A stretch of DNA of 64,000 bases from Emiliania huxleyi CCMP1516 (GCF_000372725.1 NW_005197198.1:473152-537151); one strand, 5' to 3'; shown: positions 1-10,759, numbered from the stretch's first letter. The notes: generated by a model not told the origin, from the sequence alone. Translations and numbers: made by a program.

Positions 1-253
1 GCGTCGAGACCGTGTCCTGATGTGATCTGCACGCGTGAGTCACGTCGGCGTCAAACAAGCGACGTGCGACCTGTCAGTGCACTAACACCGATCGCAGCTG
101 CCTCTGCGCGTCCTGTGGATGTACCTTTGTCGCGCGCCGGAGACGACTCGCCGCCGCTGAGATCGGAGATCAAGCTCTGACAGGTCGCACGTCGCTCCTT
201 TGACGCCGACGTGACTCACCCGTGCAGATCACATCAGGACACGGTCTCGACGC
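1..253. repeat. Foldback inverted repeat (about 77-bp arms)
   Basis: Positions 1-77 and about 177-253 are near-perfect reverse complements of each other, separated by about 100 bp. The left arm is cut by the window start, so the repeat may be longer. No coding capacity is visible. A MITE or other non-autonomous DNA element, or a foldback, is the natural reading, but no target-site duplication can be checked because the left flank is missing. Confidence 0.75.
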
Positions 254-936
254 GCTCGGTACGACGCCTGCGACCCGTCTCGGGTCAGGTGGCACGACGC
301 TCATCGCGCCTGCCAGCGATGCCGTGCAGGTTGCCACGACGAGGTCGAGCACGCTTCTATACGCTCGCCGAGCCTTCCTTTCCATCCCATTAGGCAGCCT
401 GGGAACGGTGGCGGTCAGACGCAAAGACTACGAGGGGTGGTGGAACCACATGTCACGGCTACTGCCGGCTCGACCCCACGATAGCCTCCGAAGGCTGACT
501 TTGAGGCACCATCATCGGACGATGTCGACGAGTTGGGTCGCTCTCGCGGTAGCCAGATGACCTCCCATGCTAGTACCATCGGCTAGGGCCGCAGGAAGCG
601 CGGGGGAGGGCGCTGGGAGCAACACGGAGCTCCGTTGGACGTTTTCAAGATTAGCGTGTCAGAGTGAAATGGAACTAGCCGTACAGTTCAAGTTTAAGGG
701 TACTTTCACACACAACTTTCTCTGCTCCCCAGCTCTCGCGATCAATCCGGACCGGCAGACATCCACTGCTTGCGCTGGCATCCATGTACCCCATATGAGA
801 ATGAGTCTGCCTCTCCCCCCCCCCGCCCCGCCCCTCTCCCCGTGCGCGGCGCGCTCGGGCATTCGCGCACCGCACACGCCCGTCCTGCGCCCTGGAGGGC
901 CGCCGCCCCCCTCTCCTCTCGCCACCGCCGCGCGCC
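254..936. other. Gene-free stretch
   Basis: I see no supported gene. Overlapping frames are open here only because the sequence is GC-rich. The 3' end of the bestrophin gene on the minus strand lies just to the right. Confidence 0.5.
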
Positions 937-3167
937 TCAGAAGGGCATCGGCGCGGGTGGCACGTACCGAGCCGCGAAGTCGGAGTCCGAGCCGGCGCCG
1001 CCCTGGCAGCTGCCGCCGCCGACACCGTCGTGCCTCCACGTGGCGCGCTCCTATAGCAGACCGCACAGACGAGCTCACCCTCCCCGTGCCACACGCGCCG
1101 GCGCGCTACAGCGACGTCTGCCGTCTGCGCGAGCACACCCGCCACCCGCGCCTTTGATGCGCTCCGCGGCACCAGCGACGCCGCGGCGGGCGGAGCGGCG
1201 GCGCCGCCGCCCGCCGCCACCGGCGCTGCGGCGGTGGCCTGCGCAGCCCCGGTCTGCGGCTCGGGCGGCGGCGCAGCGTCGGCGGCCGGCGCCTCTGCTG
1301 GCGCGCAGAGGGGCACTTCGTCGTGCGCGATCGCCTATGGGGCGCGGTCGGAGACGGCTGAAAAAGGGACGGGTCCCAAGCTTGCGGAGGGCCGGTCGCC
1401 TCGCGCGCCTCGCAGACGTCGATCATCACCTGGTCCGAGAGCTGGTCCATGAAGATGTCGCCGTTGTCGAGCGCGCAGTGCTCGATGAAGAGCCCGATCT
1501 CTTGGATCCCGAAGAGGCACCTTGTGAAGAATGCACCCGAGATCACCCGAGATCACCCGAGATCACCCGAGATCACCCGAGATCACCCGAGATTGCCGAA
1601 GAGGCACCACGTGACAAAGGCGGTGACGGGCACCACGAGCAGCCCCATCGAGCCGACCAGCGAGACGGGCAGCGTCAAGCACCACAGCGTGAGGAAGCGG
1701 GACGTGTGGCGCGCGTAGTTGAGCGGCACCGGCGTCTGCAGCAGCCGCTCGCATGCGCCGACGTACGAGCCGAGCTGGTTCACCAGCGAGAGCCCCATCA
1801 GCCGCTCGCGCGAGGTGAAGGTGCCGTCGGACGCATCTGAGACGCCCGAGATCTCGGCGGCGAGCCGCTTGCACAAGTAGAGCGGGCGCGACGAGGAGGA
1901 ACGCATCGCGTCGCACAGCGGTGCCGGCAGCGGCGCGAGCGGCGCGAGCAGGCCTAAAAGAGAGAGGTTCGAATCAGAGACTGCCGGGCGACGACAAGGG
2001 AAGCGAGAGGGGCTCTCGAAGGCTTGCGGTACGCCTCCGCCATGAGCGGCGTCTCGCCCCACGGGCTCGCCCACGATCTCGCGTCATCTCGGCTCAATCT
2101 CGGCTCAATCTCGGCTCAATCTCGGCTCAATCTCGGACGCCTTCAGCGGCGGGCCGCGCCTCGCCACACAAGTGTCGCCGGAGCATCACGGGGAAGGCGG
2201 TGAGCAGCTGGGCGAGCCTGAGGGGTGGGGGGGCGCCGCAGTCACACTGCCGCCACGCGAGTCTTGTGAGAGAGGGGGCAAGAGACGCCGAGCAGGGTGG
2301 CGGTGGTGGCGCAGCCAGGCCGGGGGTTGGACGGCGTCAGCACTGCGCGATGGGCGGGGCGGTTGCGGCGCACCGGTCGACGCGGCACGGCTGGAGCTGG
2401 TCGCGGAAGCAGTAGGCGTACCGCGCCAGCTCGCGGCACCTGCCACACAGTGTACCGCCCTGACGAGCTGCCGCTCACAGACCAAACAGGCTCGCCCGGC
2501 AGCGGGCACCGGTTGAGCAGGTTCTCCCAGATGCGACGCGCCTCCCAGAAGCGGTTGTACGCGCTGTTTGTCCGAAAGACGAGGAGCAGAGAGAGGGCGC
2601 CGCCGAGAAGCGAGTGCATCTGGAAGAGGGCCTTCGACGCCGACTTCCCCGGCACCCCGTCTGCAACCGAGTCAAAGAGCGCGACACCGAGAGACGCAGT
2701 CGTCGTGAGCAGCAGCGGCTGCAGAATGCCGCTCAGAACCTGTCCGGTTCGGGCGCGGGCGTGTCGGGAGGCTCTCGTGGACACGCGTGGGATCGCGGTG
2801 TGCGTCCACCAGGCGTGCGCTGGGAGGGTAGAGAGTCCCTCGGGTGACGGGCAGGTAGCGCTGGGACTCTACGGCGCACCTCAGAGTGGCGCAGCGTCTT
2901 AAGAGACGACAGCCAGATGGACCTGGTTGAATGAAACTGCGCCGTCCATGGGCGAGAGCTCTGGCGGTACCGGTCGGCGTTCGCGTGGCTCCACAAGCGG
3001 CCGACAAAGCTCTCGCCAAATGCGCGCCTCCGCAGCAGGACCATGGCCGGGCTGGGTCGTGGCCGTGCCAGCGCGAGCGGCCCGGGTGAGTGGTGGCGCA
3101 GGACGTGGGCGGCTGGCGCGTAGGCCAGCGCGTGAGCGGTGAGGAGTGCACAGAATGAGAGCACCAT
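937..3167 (-). CDS. Bestrophin-family anion channel (plastid/VCCN or RFP-TM type)
   Basis: Multi-exon gene for a bestrophin chloride/anion channel, a pentameric membrane channel that in algae and plants sits in thylakoid or other membranes. Hallmarks in order: N-terminal leader from the ATG at 3167; first exon ending near SSLKTLRHSE (2880); exon from 2739 with LLLVFRTNSAYNRFWEARR, the family signature; RELARYAYCFRDQL; LAQLLTAFPVMLRRHL; PVPLNYARHTSRFLTLW and PVTAFVTWCLFGIQEIG, matching the second bestrophin core. The tail is Ala/Pro-rich and ends YVPPAPMPF with the stop at 937-939. At least six introns. Introns near 1521-1597 and 2090-2140 consist of short GATC/CTCGG-type repeats. The intron 1521-1597 is flanked by a 12-bp direct repeat. 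Family assignment is firm; the location and exact exon ends are inferred. Confidence 0.85.
1521..1597 (-). repeat. Introner-like intron with 12-bp flanking repeat
   Basis: A 77-nt GT-AG intron of the bestrophin gene. The first bases of the intron and the first bases of the following exon are the same 12-mer, GTGCCTCTTCGG (plus-strand 1586-1597 and 1509-1520). The core is a tandem array of about 10 bp, CCGAGATCAC. Splicing is needed to join VTW to CLFGIQEIG in frame. Confidence 0.85.
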
Positions 3168-3380
3168 TCGAAGAACAGGGGGGCACTCGGCAGAGTCCGC
3201 GGCGTGCGAGCGACTGTCCTTTTTGATTTGCATCCCAGCTGCATCAGGCGGAATGTCCGGGAGCCGGCTGGTCTTTCTTTTTTGTATCCCCGGCCAATCT
3301 TTCGTACACGGGGCACAGGGCCTGCGCTCGGCGGCGCACCCACTCCCTGTTGTCACTGCTGACGTGCTGAGGCCCTCCAC

Positions 3381-3640
3381 ATGCACATGAAAAACAAACT
3401 GGTATTGCACATGCACATGCACATGCACAAGAAAGCTCATGCACATGTGCTCTCTCTCTCATGTGCATGTGCATGTCAAATGCACAACAACAACACAACA
3501 ACAACAACAACATGCAAACAAACACAACAACTATTGCTAAAAATCTCTCTCTCAACATGCACATGCTCATGCACATGCATGCACATGTTCATTTCATGTT
3601 CATGTCATGTCATGTTCATGTGCATGTCGAGGGGCCTACA
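3381..3640. repeat. Simple-sequence block (CATGCA and CAACAA types)
   Basis: Runs of CATGCACATG-type repeats at 3381-3480 and 3556-3630 flank a CAACAA-rich block at 3484-3535. Open frames here encode only His/Met/Cys repeats and are not genes. Confidence 0.9.
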
Positions 3641-3894
3641 AAACAAAAACAAACCTGTCTAGGAGTCCCGAGATTCCGGAAACCAAAAAGGAAACCAGAG
3701 GGTCCCCAGCACTTTGAGTTTCCGGAAGTTTCCAGGGAAACCAGAGGGTGTTTGGTGCTCCAACTGTTTCTCTCAAGGGCTCAGCAACCTTAGGTTAGGG
3801 GCCGCCCTTGGTTGGCCGTCTAGGGTCTGTCGTCTACGACTGTTTGCGTGCCGCTCGAGGGGGGCACGAATAGGATTGTAGGGCGGAGTTTGAG

Positions 3895-4190
3895 GCACTT
3901 GGAGCACTTACTTGGAGTGCAGTCATTAACCTCACATCCAAATTGAGATTTGCCACTTATGAGATCTATCTCTCTCACATCCTTGGCCGCTTTGTGTGTC
4001 TCGAGACCTCGAGAGAAGGCCGCCCGAGGGCCCAAGTCAAGAATTGACTTTTTTGGGCGGGCAACTCACATCCAGGGCCGGGGAGCTAAGAAGCACACCC
4101 AGCGGGCCGGATGATCGATATCGGGTTGCGGGCAAGAGAGCCCTAGCCCTGGGGGGTGCGCGTTCGCAGGGAAAGGGCCGTAAACACGGG
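3895..4190. repeat. Dispersed repeat, copy 1
   Basis: This stretch contains GGAGTGCAGTCATTAACCTC, and about 4070-4190 reads as the reverse complement of 10760-10893 (shared words include CCAGGGCCGGGGAGCTAAGA and CGGGTTGCGGGCAAGAGAG). Related short copies of the CACTTGGAGTGCAGT part lie near 43660 and 55758. It is probably the end of a multicopy element that I cannot classify. Confidence 0.65.
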
Positions 4191-4392
4191 TCACCGAGGG
4201 TTAGTCGGCGCTTTGGGTTCCCCTAGCTTCGGAGCGCCCTCTCTCAACGGAGGTAAACCCACCAGACGCGCACACGACGGTACGACGGTACTCCTCACTC
4301 GACGTCGACGCTCAGGGACGACGAGGTGCCAGCGCTGCCGTGGAGGGGCCCGGGCAGCTCCAGCGAGGAGAAGCACGCCTCAACGCGAGTGC

Positions 4393-6114
4393 ATGGAGCC
4401 TTTTCGGGCACAGGGCCTGCTCGCGCCATATGTTCGACTTTGGTGCGTGTCAAACGCACTTCGCATCGCGTCTGGCACTTCCGCCGCCACGGCGCTTGGC
4501 GACGCGCTGGCTGGGCAGCCGACTGCGGTGCTGCTCGGGCTCCTAACGCTCCTCGGCCTGTTTCCCACCTCCCCGCCCCTCCTCGCGACCACGCTGCTCG
4601 CTCGCGCTGTGTCCAACTTAGCCAAGGGTGCAGCGCTGGGGAACTCGCAGACGTGGGGCACTCTCACTGACCTCAGCCTCCTCGGCGCGCTATGTGAGAC
4701 GCTGGCTCTCAGAGGACGCTGGCTGCCGCCGCTCTCTGCTGAGGAGGAGGCGGCCATCGTCAGGTCCTGCGCACCCGCGGTCCGTGTGCAGCTCGCAACT
4801 GTTTACGCCGCTTCCGCCCTCTGGAAGCTGAATTCGTCGTTTGCCGAGCCGCGCCGCTCCTGTGCAGCCGTGTTTGCATTACAGATGCTCGAGCACCTAC
4901 CACCCGCCGTCACAGCGACGCCACTGCCCGCGCTGATGGCCGCCGCTGCACCCGCCCTTGTGCTGCTCGTGGAGACCGCCATCCCGGCGCTGCTGCTGGC
5001 TCCCTGCTGCTGGGCTGGCGTGTCGAGCGCGCTCAGCTTCCACCTCGCCATCGCCGCCTGTCCGCCGCCGAACAACATCGCGAGCTTTGGAGCCACAACC
5101 GTGCCCCGCCTCTTCTTTTGGATCCCGGAGGAGGCCGCCGCCGCCCTGAGGGAAGCGGCTGGGCCGCGTCCTCTCGCCGCCGTCGCCATGGCCGCCGCAG
5201 CTGCCATCGCCACGACACTGGCTCCGCTGCACTCCCGCGCGCGCTCCACCATCCAGGGCAGCGGCCACGACTGGCATCTCTGCTTCCTGGTCTGGCTGGC
5301 GGTGCCGCTCGCCGCCGCAGCGCTAGTCTCCGCGCGCTCGGCGCGCGCCTGCAGTGGTCAGCCGCCGGCGCCGGCCGACCCTCCTGCAGCAGTCAGCCGG
5401 GGAGGGCGGTGGTGGAGGCGGGCCCTGGTGGGCGGCACGGGCGCCTACGCCTTTCTGCTTCCGGCGCTGGGCCTGCAGGAGCGGGGCGGCTGCCTGATGT
5501 TTTCGCAGCTGCGGCTGCACGGCGGATCGAATCACCTGCTCGGCGCTCCGACTGGGCTGCTGCAGCGCGTGCTGATCGACGCGCCGCCGGAGAACGCCTT
5601 TGCCGGCGGCGTCGTCCGCGTGGAGAGCACGTCGCTCCACTGGGTGCACAACACTTTTGCAGAGCATTTCGCCCCGCACCAGCTGGCGCTGCTCCGCGCC
5701 GGCGGCTTCGACGGCGGCTTCTTCCCAACCTCCAAGGCGACGAAGCGAGAGCTCGCGTCGCCCGAGGGGCCACTCCCGCGCGCGGTCCGCTTCACCCTGC
5801 ACAACCTCGGGTTCCGCCGGCTGCTAGCCGACGCCGAGGCCCGCAATGACACCTTCTCTCTCACCTACACGCGGCTCAGCGGGGCCGAGGGCGACGAAAG
5901 GTGGAGGCGGGCGGGCCGGGGTGAAAGACACACCTTGCGGGCGAGGCGCGGCCGGCTCCGCTGCCGCACCTGCGACGCGCGCGAATTCGCTCTGCTCGCC
6001 CCGCCGCCCCAGCGCCACTGGTCGTCGCTTGCTGCCTTCTGTCTCGCCCCCCAGCCAATCCCGATTGTCGAGGGCGACGAGCTCGACGAGCTTCACTGCG
6101 TGAGCTTTGGGTGA
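4393..6114 (+). CDS. Multi-pass membrane protein, HTTM-like
   Basis: Single open frame of 573 aa from the ATG at 4393; the frame is open further upstream but that part lies in repeat DNA. About eight hydrophobic segments occupy the N-terminal two thirds. The segment near residue 135, YAASALWKLNSSFAEPRRSC, resembles the K-L-N-x-x-F...SC motif of HTTM (horizontally transferred transmembrane) and gamma-carboxylase-like proteins. The C-terminal third is soluble and begins CLMFSQLRLHGGSNHLL. I see no catalytic motif that would prove carboxylase activity. No intron is needed. Function in this organism is unknown; the family call rests on the short motif and topology only. Confidence 0.7.
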   Translation: MEPFRAQGLLAPYVRLWCVSNALRIASGTSAATALGDALAGQPTAVLLGLLTLLGLFPTSPPLLATTLLARAVSNLAKGAALGNSQTWGTLTDLSLLGALCETLALRGRWLPPLSAEEEAAIVRSCAPAVRVQLATVYAASALWKLNSSFAEPRRSCAAVFALQMLEHLPPAVTATPLPALMAAAAPALVLLVETAIPALLLAPCCWAGVSSALSFHLAIAACPPPNNIASFGATTVPRLFFWIPEEAAAALREAAGPRPLAAVAMAAAAAIATTLAPLHSRARSTIQGSGHDWHLCFLVWLAVPLAAAALVSARSARACSGQPPAPADPPAAVSRGGRWWRRALVGGTGAYAFLLPALGLQERGGCLMFSQLRLHGGSNHLLGAPTGLLQRVLIDAPPENAFAGGVVRVESTSLHWVHNTFAEHFAPHQLALLRAGGFDGGFFPTSKATKRELASPEGPLPRAVRFTLHNLGFRRLLADAEARNDTFSLTYTRLSGAEGDERWRRAGRGERHTLRARRGRLRCRTCDAREFALLAPPPQRHWSSLAAFCLAPQPIPIVEGDELDELHCVSFG

Positions 6115-6415
6115 TAGAGCGGAGAAGAAAAATCGCGTGATACCTAATACGGCTTTATGTACTACCGCGTACCGGAGGTGTAAAGCCAAAAGCGTACCGT
6201 AAATTACTCTAGGCGTTAAAGGGTATAAAGCCGTCATAGTTTTGTCGAGCTCTGTCTGCGCGCGATAGGAAAACACGCAAGTATTTGTCTCATGTCTGCG
6301 CGCGCGAAAGCCGAAAACAATCTCTTGAGCACAGGCACATCTCCGGAGGGGAGATACCAGATGAGAATCCCTGGGGGAAAGAGTGCTGCACGCGCACACA
6401 CGGACAGCCGGGCGC

Positions 6416-9272
6416 TCAACCCACCGCCCTGGTCTGCAGCCCGTGCCCAAACGGAAAGAGGGGCCCCTTTAGCCGCGCCGCGGCCGCAGCCTGGTCCATC
6501 GCGTGCGGCCACGAGAAGGAGAGCCGCCCCGTGGCTGGCGCCCTGCCGAAGAGCACGTCTGCCACCCCGTCGCCCTCGGTGCCGGGCAGCCACGCGACGA
6601 GAACGGCGGCGACGCGGGAGAGGAGCGGCGGCGGAAGGAGGAGCGGCCGGCCCGTCACGAGCAGCAGCACCACGGCCCACCCGGCGTCAGCGAGGGCGAC
6701 GGCGGCGCGAACGTCTGCGGGCGGCAGCCGAAGCTCCTCGACGTCGCCAAACCCCTCTGCGTACGGCGCCTCGCCCGTCACCACCACCGCCACAGGCCGT
6801 GAGGCGGCGCCGGCCGAGGGCGCCTGAGGGAAGGATAGGGGAGCGTGGGCCAGCAGCCAGGCCAACCCGTCCACATCCTGAGGCAGGCAGGTGGTCAGCC
6901 GCAGTCGAGGTGCAGGGCCCGGTGCGCACGTCGCAGCGTGGGAGTGCCCGCCGCGCGCGCGTGAGCGTGTGCGCGTGCGTGAGCGTGAGCGTGTGCGCGT
7001 GCGTACGCTTGTGTGTGCGTGCGTGTCCGTGTGCGTGCGTGTCCGTGTGCGGTCCGTCCGTCCGTTGCCTGCCGTCCAGCGGCGCGGCCACTCACGAGCC
7101 TGGCACCCGGCTGGACGGCGCGGATGGCGTCGGCGATGGTGGTGCCCGTGGTGAAGGCGTTGCCCTCGCAGCCCTGCCACTCGAGCGACCAGCCACCGCA
7201 CTGGCGGCCGAGGCTGTCGGCGGCGATGCCTGTGACCAGCAGCTCCGCGGCGGGCCGGCCTCCCTCTCCGGCCGGCAGCGGGAGGAGCCCGCCCTCGTTG
7301 ACCAGCAGCACGCAAGACTTGGCCACCGCGCGCCTCGCAGCCGCGCGGTGCGCCTCGCAGCCGACGCAAGCCGCATCGCCCATCGGAGGCACGGCCGCGT
7401 CAAACAGCGGACAGCGCGAGGCGGCGGCGGCAGCGTCGCCTCCGGCTGGAGTCGAGGCGGCGGCGCGGCGCAGCAGGCCGCAGGCGACCTTGACACGCAG
7501 CACGCGCCTCACCGCGTCGTCCACACGCTCGGCCGGCACGTCGCCCCGCCCCACCGCCGCCTCGAGCTCCTCGAGCTGCCTCCGCCACGTCAGGTCGCCA
7601 AAAAGCCTGAGGGACGTGTCGTGGACGTGTCAGGCGGCACGCCCGGTCAGCGGGCGTGGCGGGAGAGCGGCGGTGCACAAAGAGAGAGAGGGAGAGAAGG
7701 ACATGTCTCGGACGTGTCGCGCGCCCGCCCGCCGTCATGACGACGTCCACGCCCGCGTTGACCACCTTGCAGACAGCGGCGGAGTACGAGCCGCCGCACT
7801 GCTGCACGGCGTTGTAGTCCGACACGACGACGCCTGAAGAGGAACGCAGTGAGTGAAGTAGGAGAAAGCTGGGCCGCGCGGACCGCTCCTCCGACCCGAC
7901 GACGCCTCGGAAGCCGAGCTCCTCCTTGAGAAGGCCTAATCTCGGGGCATCTCGGGTGATCTCGCGCAATCTCGCGTGGCCGAGCTCCTCCTTGAGAAGG
8001 CCGGTGACGAGTGCGCGGCTCGCGTGGCACTTGACGCCGTTGAGCGACGAGTACGACACCATCACCGTCAGCACCTGGGAAGGGCCGCGATCGACGGCTC
8101 AGGGAGGGGCTCCCCGGGGAGGAGGGGGCCGCCAGCGCCGTCCGCACCCCCTCGGCCAGCGCCGGCAGGTACGGAGCGACGTGTGTGGCGCGCAGCTCCG
8201 CGTCGTCGCAGTCGGCGTTGCCCTGGTCCAGGCCAAACGACTTGACCGCCTACAGGAAAGTCCAGGAAAGGTCCAGGAAAGGTCCAGGAAAGGTCCAGGC
8301 CAAACGAGTTGACCGCCTTGCCGATCCCTCCCATGTCGAACTTGCCCGTGCCCAGCGCGGTGCCGCCGTCGGCGACCCAGTGCTTTGCGCAGGCCGCCAT
8401 CGGCAGGCCGCACCGCTGGATGCCGCGCACCTCCGCCGCGCTGAGCCGGCCGCACAGTGCGGGGTCTTCGGAGAAGCTCTCATAGGTCCTGCCCCAGCGC
8501 AAGTCGAGAGCGACCGCGGCGCACGGCGAGAAGATCCAGTTGATGCCGCACGCGGCCGACTCGCGCGCCGCGAGCGCGCCGAGCTCCTCCACCAAGCCCT
8601 CGTCCCGCATGCAGCCCTGCCCGATGTGGTGCGGGAACAGGGTCGCGTCGCGAAGGTTCGCCTGCCTGAGCAGAGGACGGAGGGTGTCACGCACATCCTA
8701 GTGCACGCACCGCGTCTACAGCCGAGGCGTGGCATCTAGGCAGCACCGCGTCTACAGCCGAGGCGTGGCACATCCTAGGACACGCACCGCGTCTACAGCC
8801 GAGGCGTGGCACATCCTAGGACACGCACCGCGTCTACAGCCGAGGCGTGGCATCTAGGCATCTAGGCATCTAGGCAGGCTTGCCCATGCACGGAGTCGTT
8901 GCAGACGAGCAGCGGCAAGCCCGACGACGCGCGCAGCGCCGCGCGCTGCATGGCAGCGGCCTGAGCCTGCCACGCCAAGGGCTCATTTGGCGTCGGGCAT
9001 GCGCCCCCGCCTCCGAGGACGGAGCCGAGGCAATGCCTGCCCACGGAGCGGTCGCACTGCTCGTCGGTCAGAGGCGCGTTGAGCGCGCGCTTCACCGCCG
9101 ACCCGGCCCACGCGGGGAGGACGGCGGCGCCTGCCTCGGACAGCTTCGGCGCCGACCGGAACGTGCGCCAGTCGGGCTGCATCATCTGGCCCAGCTTCTC
9201 GCGCAGGGTGAGCCGCGCGAGAATCTCCTCGATGAGGGCCTCGTCGTCGGCGGAGGTCAGCGGCGACGCCAT
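6416..9272 (-). CDS. Glycoside hydrolase family 3 (beta-glucosidase/xylosidase type)
   Basis: Multi-exon GH3 hydrolase. The N-terminal TIM-barrel begins with TLREKLGQMMQ (typical GH3 start) after the ATG at 9272, followed by NDSVHGQ, ATLFPHHIGQG, TYESFSEDPALCG, CAKHWVADGG (conserved K-H) and VVVSDYNAVQQCG. The Asp of SDY is the position of the GH3 nucleophile. The second domain contains AVAKSCVLLVNEGGLLPL (typical VLLKN motif) and ends with LFPFGHGL, the usual GH3 C-terminus; the stop is at 6416. Likely roles are cell-wall or storage-glucan breakdown or glycoside removal; substrate cannot be told. No clear signal peptide: the protein starts MASPLTSADDE. At least six introns, several built of minisatellites and flanked by exon-copy direct repeats (see separate entries). 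Confidence 0.88.
6890..7080 (-). repeat. GTGCGTGC-type repeat inside GH3 intron
   Basis: Alternating GTGCGTGC/GTGAGCGT repeats, at their densest from 6960 to 7050, fill the intron between the GH3 exon ending near AVQPGARL and the exon beginning near QDVDGLAWLL. Confidence 0.75.
7936..8001 (-). repeat. Introner-like 66-nt intron with 24-bp perfect duplication (GH3)
   Basis: Plus-strand 7913-7936 and 7979-8002 are identical 24-mers encoding GLLKEELG. Between them lies a short TCTCGGG/ATCTCGC array. Reading as a GC-AG intron removes 66 nt and restores ALVTGLLKEELGFRG. The 66 nt also reads through in frame, so an in-frame insertion of 22 aa is an alternative. Confidence 0.8.
8250..8316 (-). repeat. 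Introner-like 67-nt GC-AG intron, TTTCCTGGACC family (GH3)
   Basis: Flanked by a 26-bp direct repeat with one mismatch (8225-8250 and 8292-8317). The donor is GC right after AAG; the acceptor is CTGTAG. The core is CTTTCCTGGAC repeated four times. Sixty-seven nt is not a multiple of three, so it must be removed to keep the GH3 frame. The same core occurs in two introns of the pseudouridine gene at 34154 and 34325. Confidence 0.88.
8695..8875 (-). repeat. Tandem 52-bp-class repeat in GH3 intron
   Basis: A unit containing CACCGCGTCTACAGCCGAGG followed by a variable CATCCTAGGACA or CATCTAGGCA spacer is repeated four times. It lies in the intron between the exons ending VHGQ and beginning ANLRDATLFP. 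Confidence 0.85.
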
Positions 9273-10276
9273 ATATATGTGTTTATGCGGGTCCGTGGAT
9301 CGATCACACGGTCTCTCTCTCAACTGTATGTTCGCAGGCACAAAGAAGAAAAGAAGGCCCAAAGCCTGCTCGTGCAGGTGTGGACCTTGTCCTCCTCCCA
9401 TCTGTTTTATTTCTTTATTTCAGTGTGAATGTGAAGTATTCTTGATGCGCCGGCTAACGGTCGCCGCCCCCACCCCCTTCCGACCGCGAGTTTTCACGGA
9501 GGAGGGTCGAAGCGCAACGCCGTTAATGAGAGTCCTGCGCCGTTAATGAGAGTCGAAACGTCCTGCCCGCCGCGCCGACTAGACGGGCAGAATGATGTCG
9601 CTCCTCGCGAGGGCCCTGGTCTCGGGCTCGCTGCCGCCAATCTACGTGCAGCGCAATGGCGGACATTCGGGCAGCAACTGGGCCTCTGAGCTTCTTGTCG
9701 GTGTGTGTGCAGTCCTGCAGTGGTGAGGTCTTCGACTTTTCGCGTGACCCCGTCGCTCTCCAGAAATCGCATGGCTATCGTAAACCGGAAAAGGAGTGGT
9801 TCCCCTCGGGCCCCTCCAACCTCCAAGTGAGAAGTGTGCCCCCTGCCCCCCTCCAAGTGTCCCCCTCTCGATAAGTGTTTCCCCCCCACATTTTCCGGTT
9901 TTCCGTGACCGTGATCCGTGTGTGCACTCCCTGCAGTCCGTGTGGGACTTTTTCGTGACCCCGTCGATCTCCAGAAAATCGCACAGGCACAATGCAACCA
10001 CATATCTCCAGTGCATCTGCCAGATCGAGGGCGTGTCCGTGTGGTGTGTGTATAAATAGTGCGTCTGGTGTGACTGGCGTATGGCTTCTGTGCCAAGTCT
10101 GACGCCCACAAAATAATGCCGCGGTCGCGAAAGCCCACTCGCCAACGCACGGCCAGGATTTGATTGCTGCGGCAGCTGTGTAGTCCCCGCTGAGAGTTGG
10201 AGAGACCCGAGATAAATACCAGACGAAGTTGCAACCATGAGGAGAGCAATGCACGCGAGAACTCGACGCTGTTCAG
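9273..10276. other. Intergenic, no supported gene
   Basis: I found no convincing coding region. Visible items are a GCGCCGTTAATGAGAGTC repeat present twice around 9518-9552, a reverse copy of the CCTGCACGAGCAGG repeat near 9366-9385, and a TATAAATA word at 10051. Divergent promoters of the flanking minus-strand genes may lie here. Confidence 0.4.
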
Positions 10277-10690
10277 CTACGCGGCCTCGGCCTCGACGGC
10301 CTCGTCGTCCGGCGCCTCCGCCGACCCGCCCTCCTGCGCCTCGTCCGTCTGCTCAGCCGCGGCCTCCGTCCCCGTCGCGTCCTCCGCGGCGTCGGCAGCC
10401 TTCTCAGAGGCCTCCTTGGAGGAATCCGTGGCCGGCTCATCCCTGGCCGACTCTGTCTTGGCTGAATCGCCCTGCTCCGCGAGCCAAGCCGCGTAAGCTT
10501 CGGGATTCAGCTTGTGCGGGTTGCCTGCTGTCGCCGTGCAACCGTACAACGACAGCTCGCAGAGGTAGTCGCGCAAATAGATGGAGGCGCCATCGCGCGG
10601 CACGCAGCCCATGTGGCGAAGGCTGAAGGCGCACGCGGCCTCGGTGGCCTCGGTGGCTGCGAGAGGCACTGCCACCAGCAAGGCGGCCAT
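10277..10690 (-). CDS. Small secreted or ER protein with acidic C-terminus
   Basis: Predicted 137 aa from the ATG at 10690. Residues 1-20 (MAALLVAVPLAATEATEAAC) look like a signal peptide. A short Cys-bearing domain follows (HMGCVPRDGASIYLRDYLCE, then YGCTATAGNP), and the last 65 residues are Ala/Glu/Asp-rich low complexity. I do not recognise the family. The Cys spacing suggests a disulfide-bonded mini-domain; the acidic tail could bind calcium, but that is speculation. Confidence 0.5.
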   Translation of the reverse strand: MAALLVAVPLAATEATEAACAFSLRHMGCVPRDGASIYLRDYLCELSLYGCTATAGNPHKLNPEAYAAWLAEQGDSAKTESARDEPATDSSKEASEKAADAAEDATGTEAAAEQTDEAQEGGSAEAPDDEAVEAEAA

Positions 10691-10759
10691 GTGTGTGATA
10701 GAAGTGAGGTTTGTGCAGGCTTCGTCACACAAGAAAGTCGCAATCCCCCAGGGCAGACA

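Noticed and set aside
659-1316. Several overlapping Arg/Pro/Ala-rich frames
   Set aside because: They are GC-driven shadow frames; only the minus-strand bestrophin tail fits.
1955-1990. tRNA B-box-like word GGTTCGAATCA
   Set aside because: It lies in a bestrophin intron and no acceptor stem or anticodon arm can be formed around it.
4897-5849. Alternate-frame ORFs inside the HTTM-like gene
   Set aside because: They are shadows; the chosen frame alone has transmembrane periodicity.
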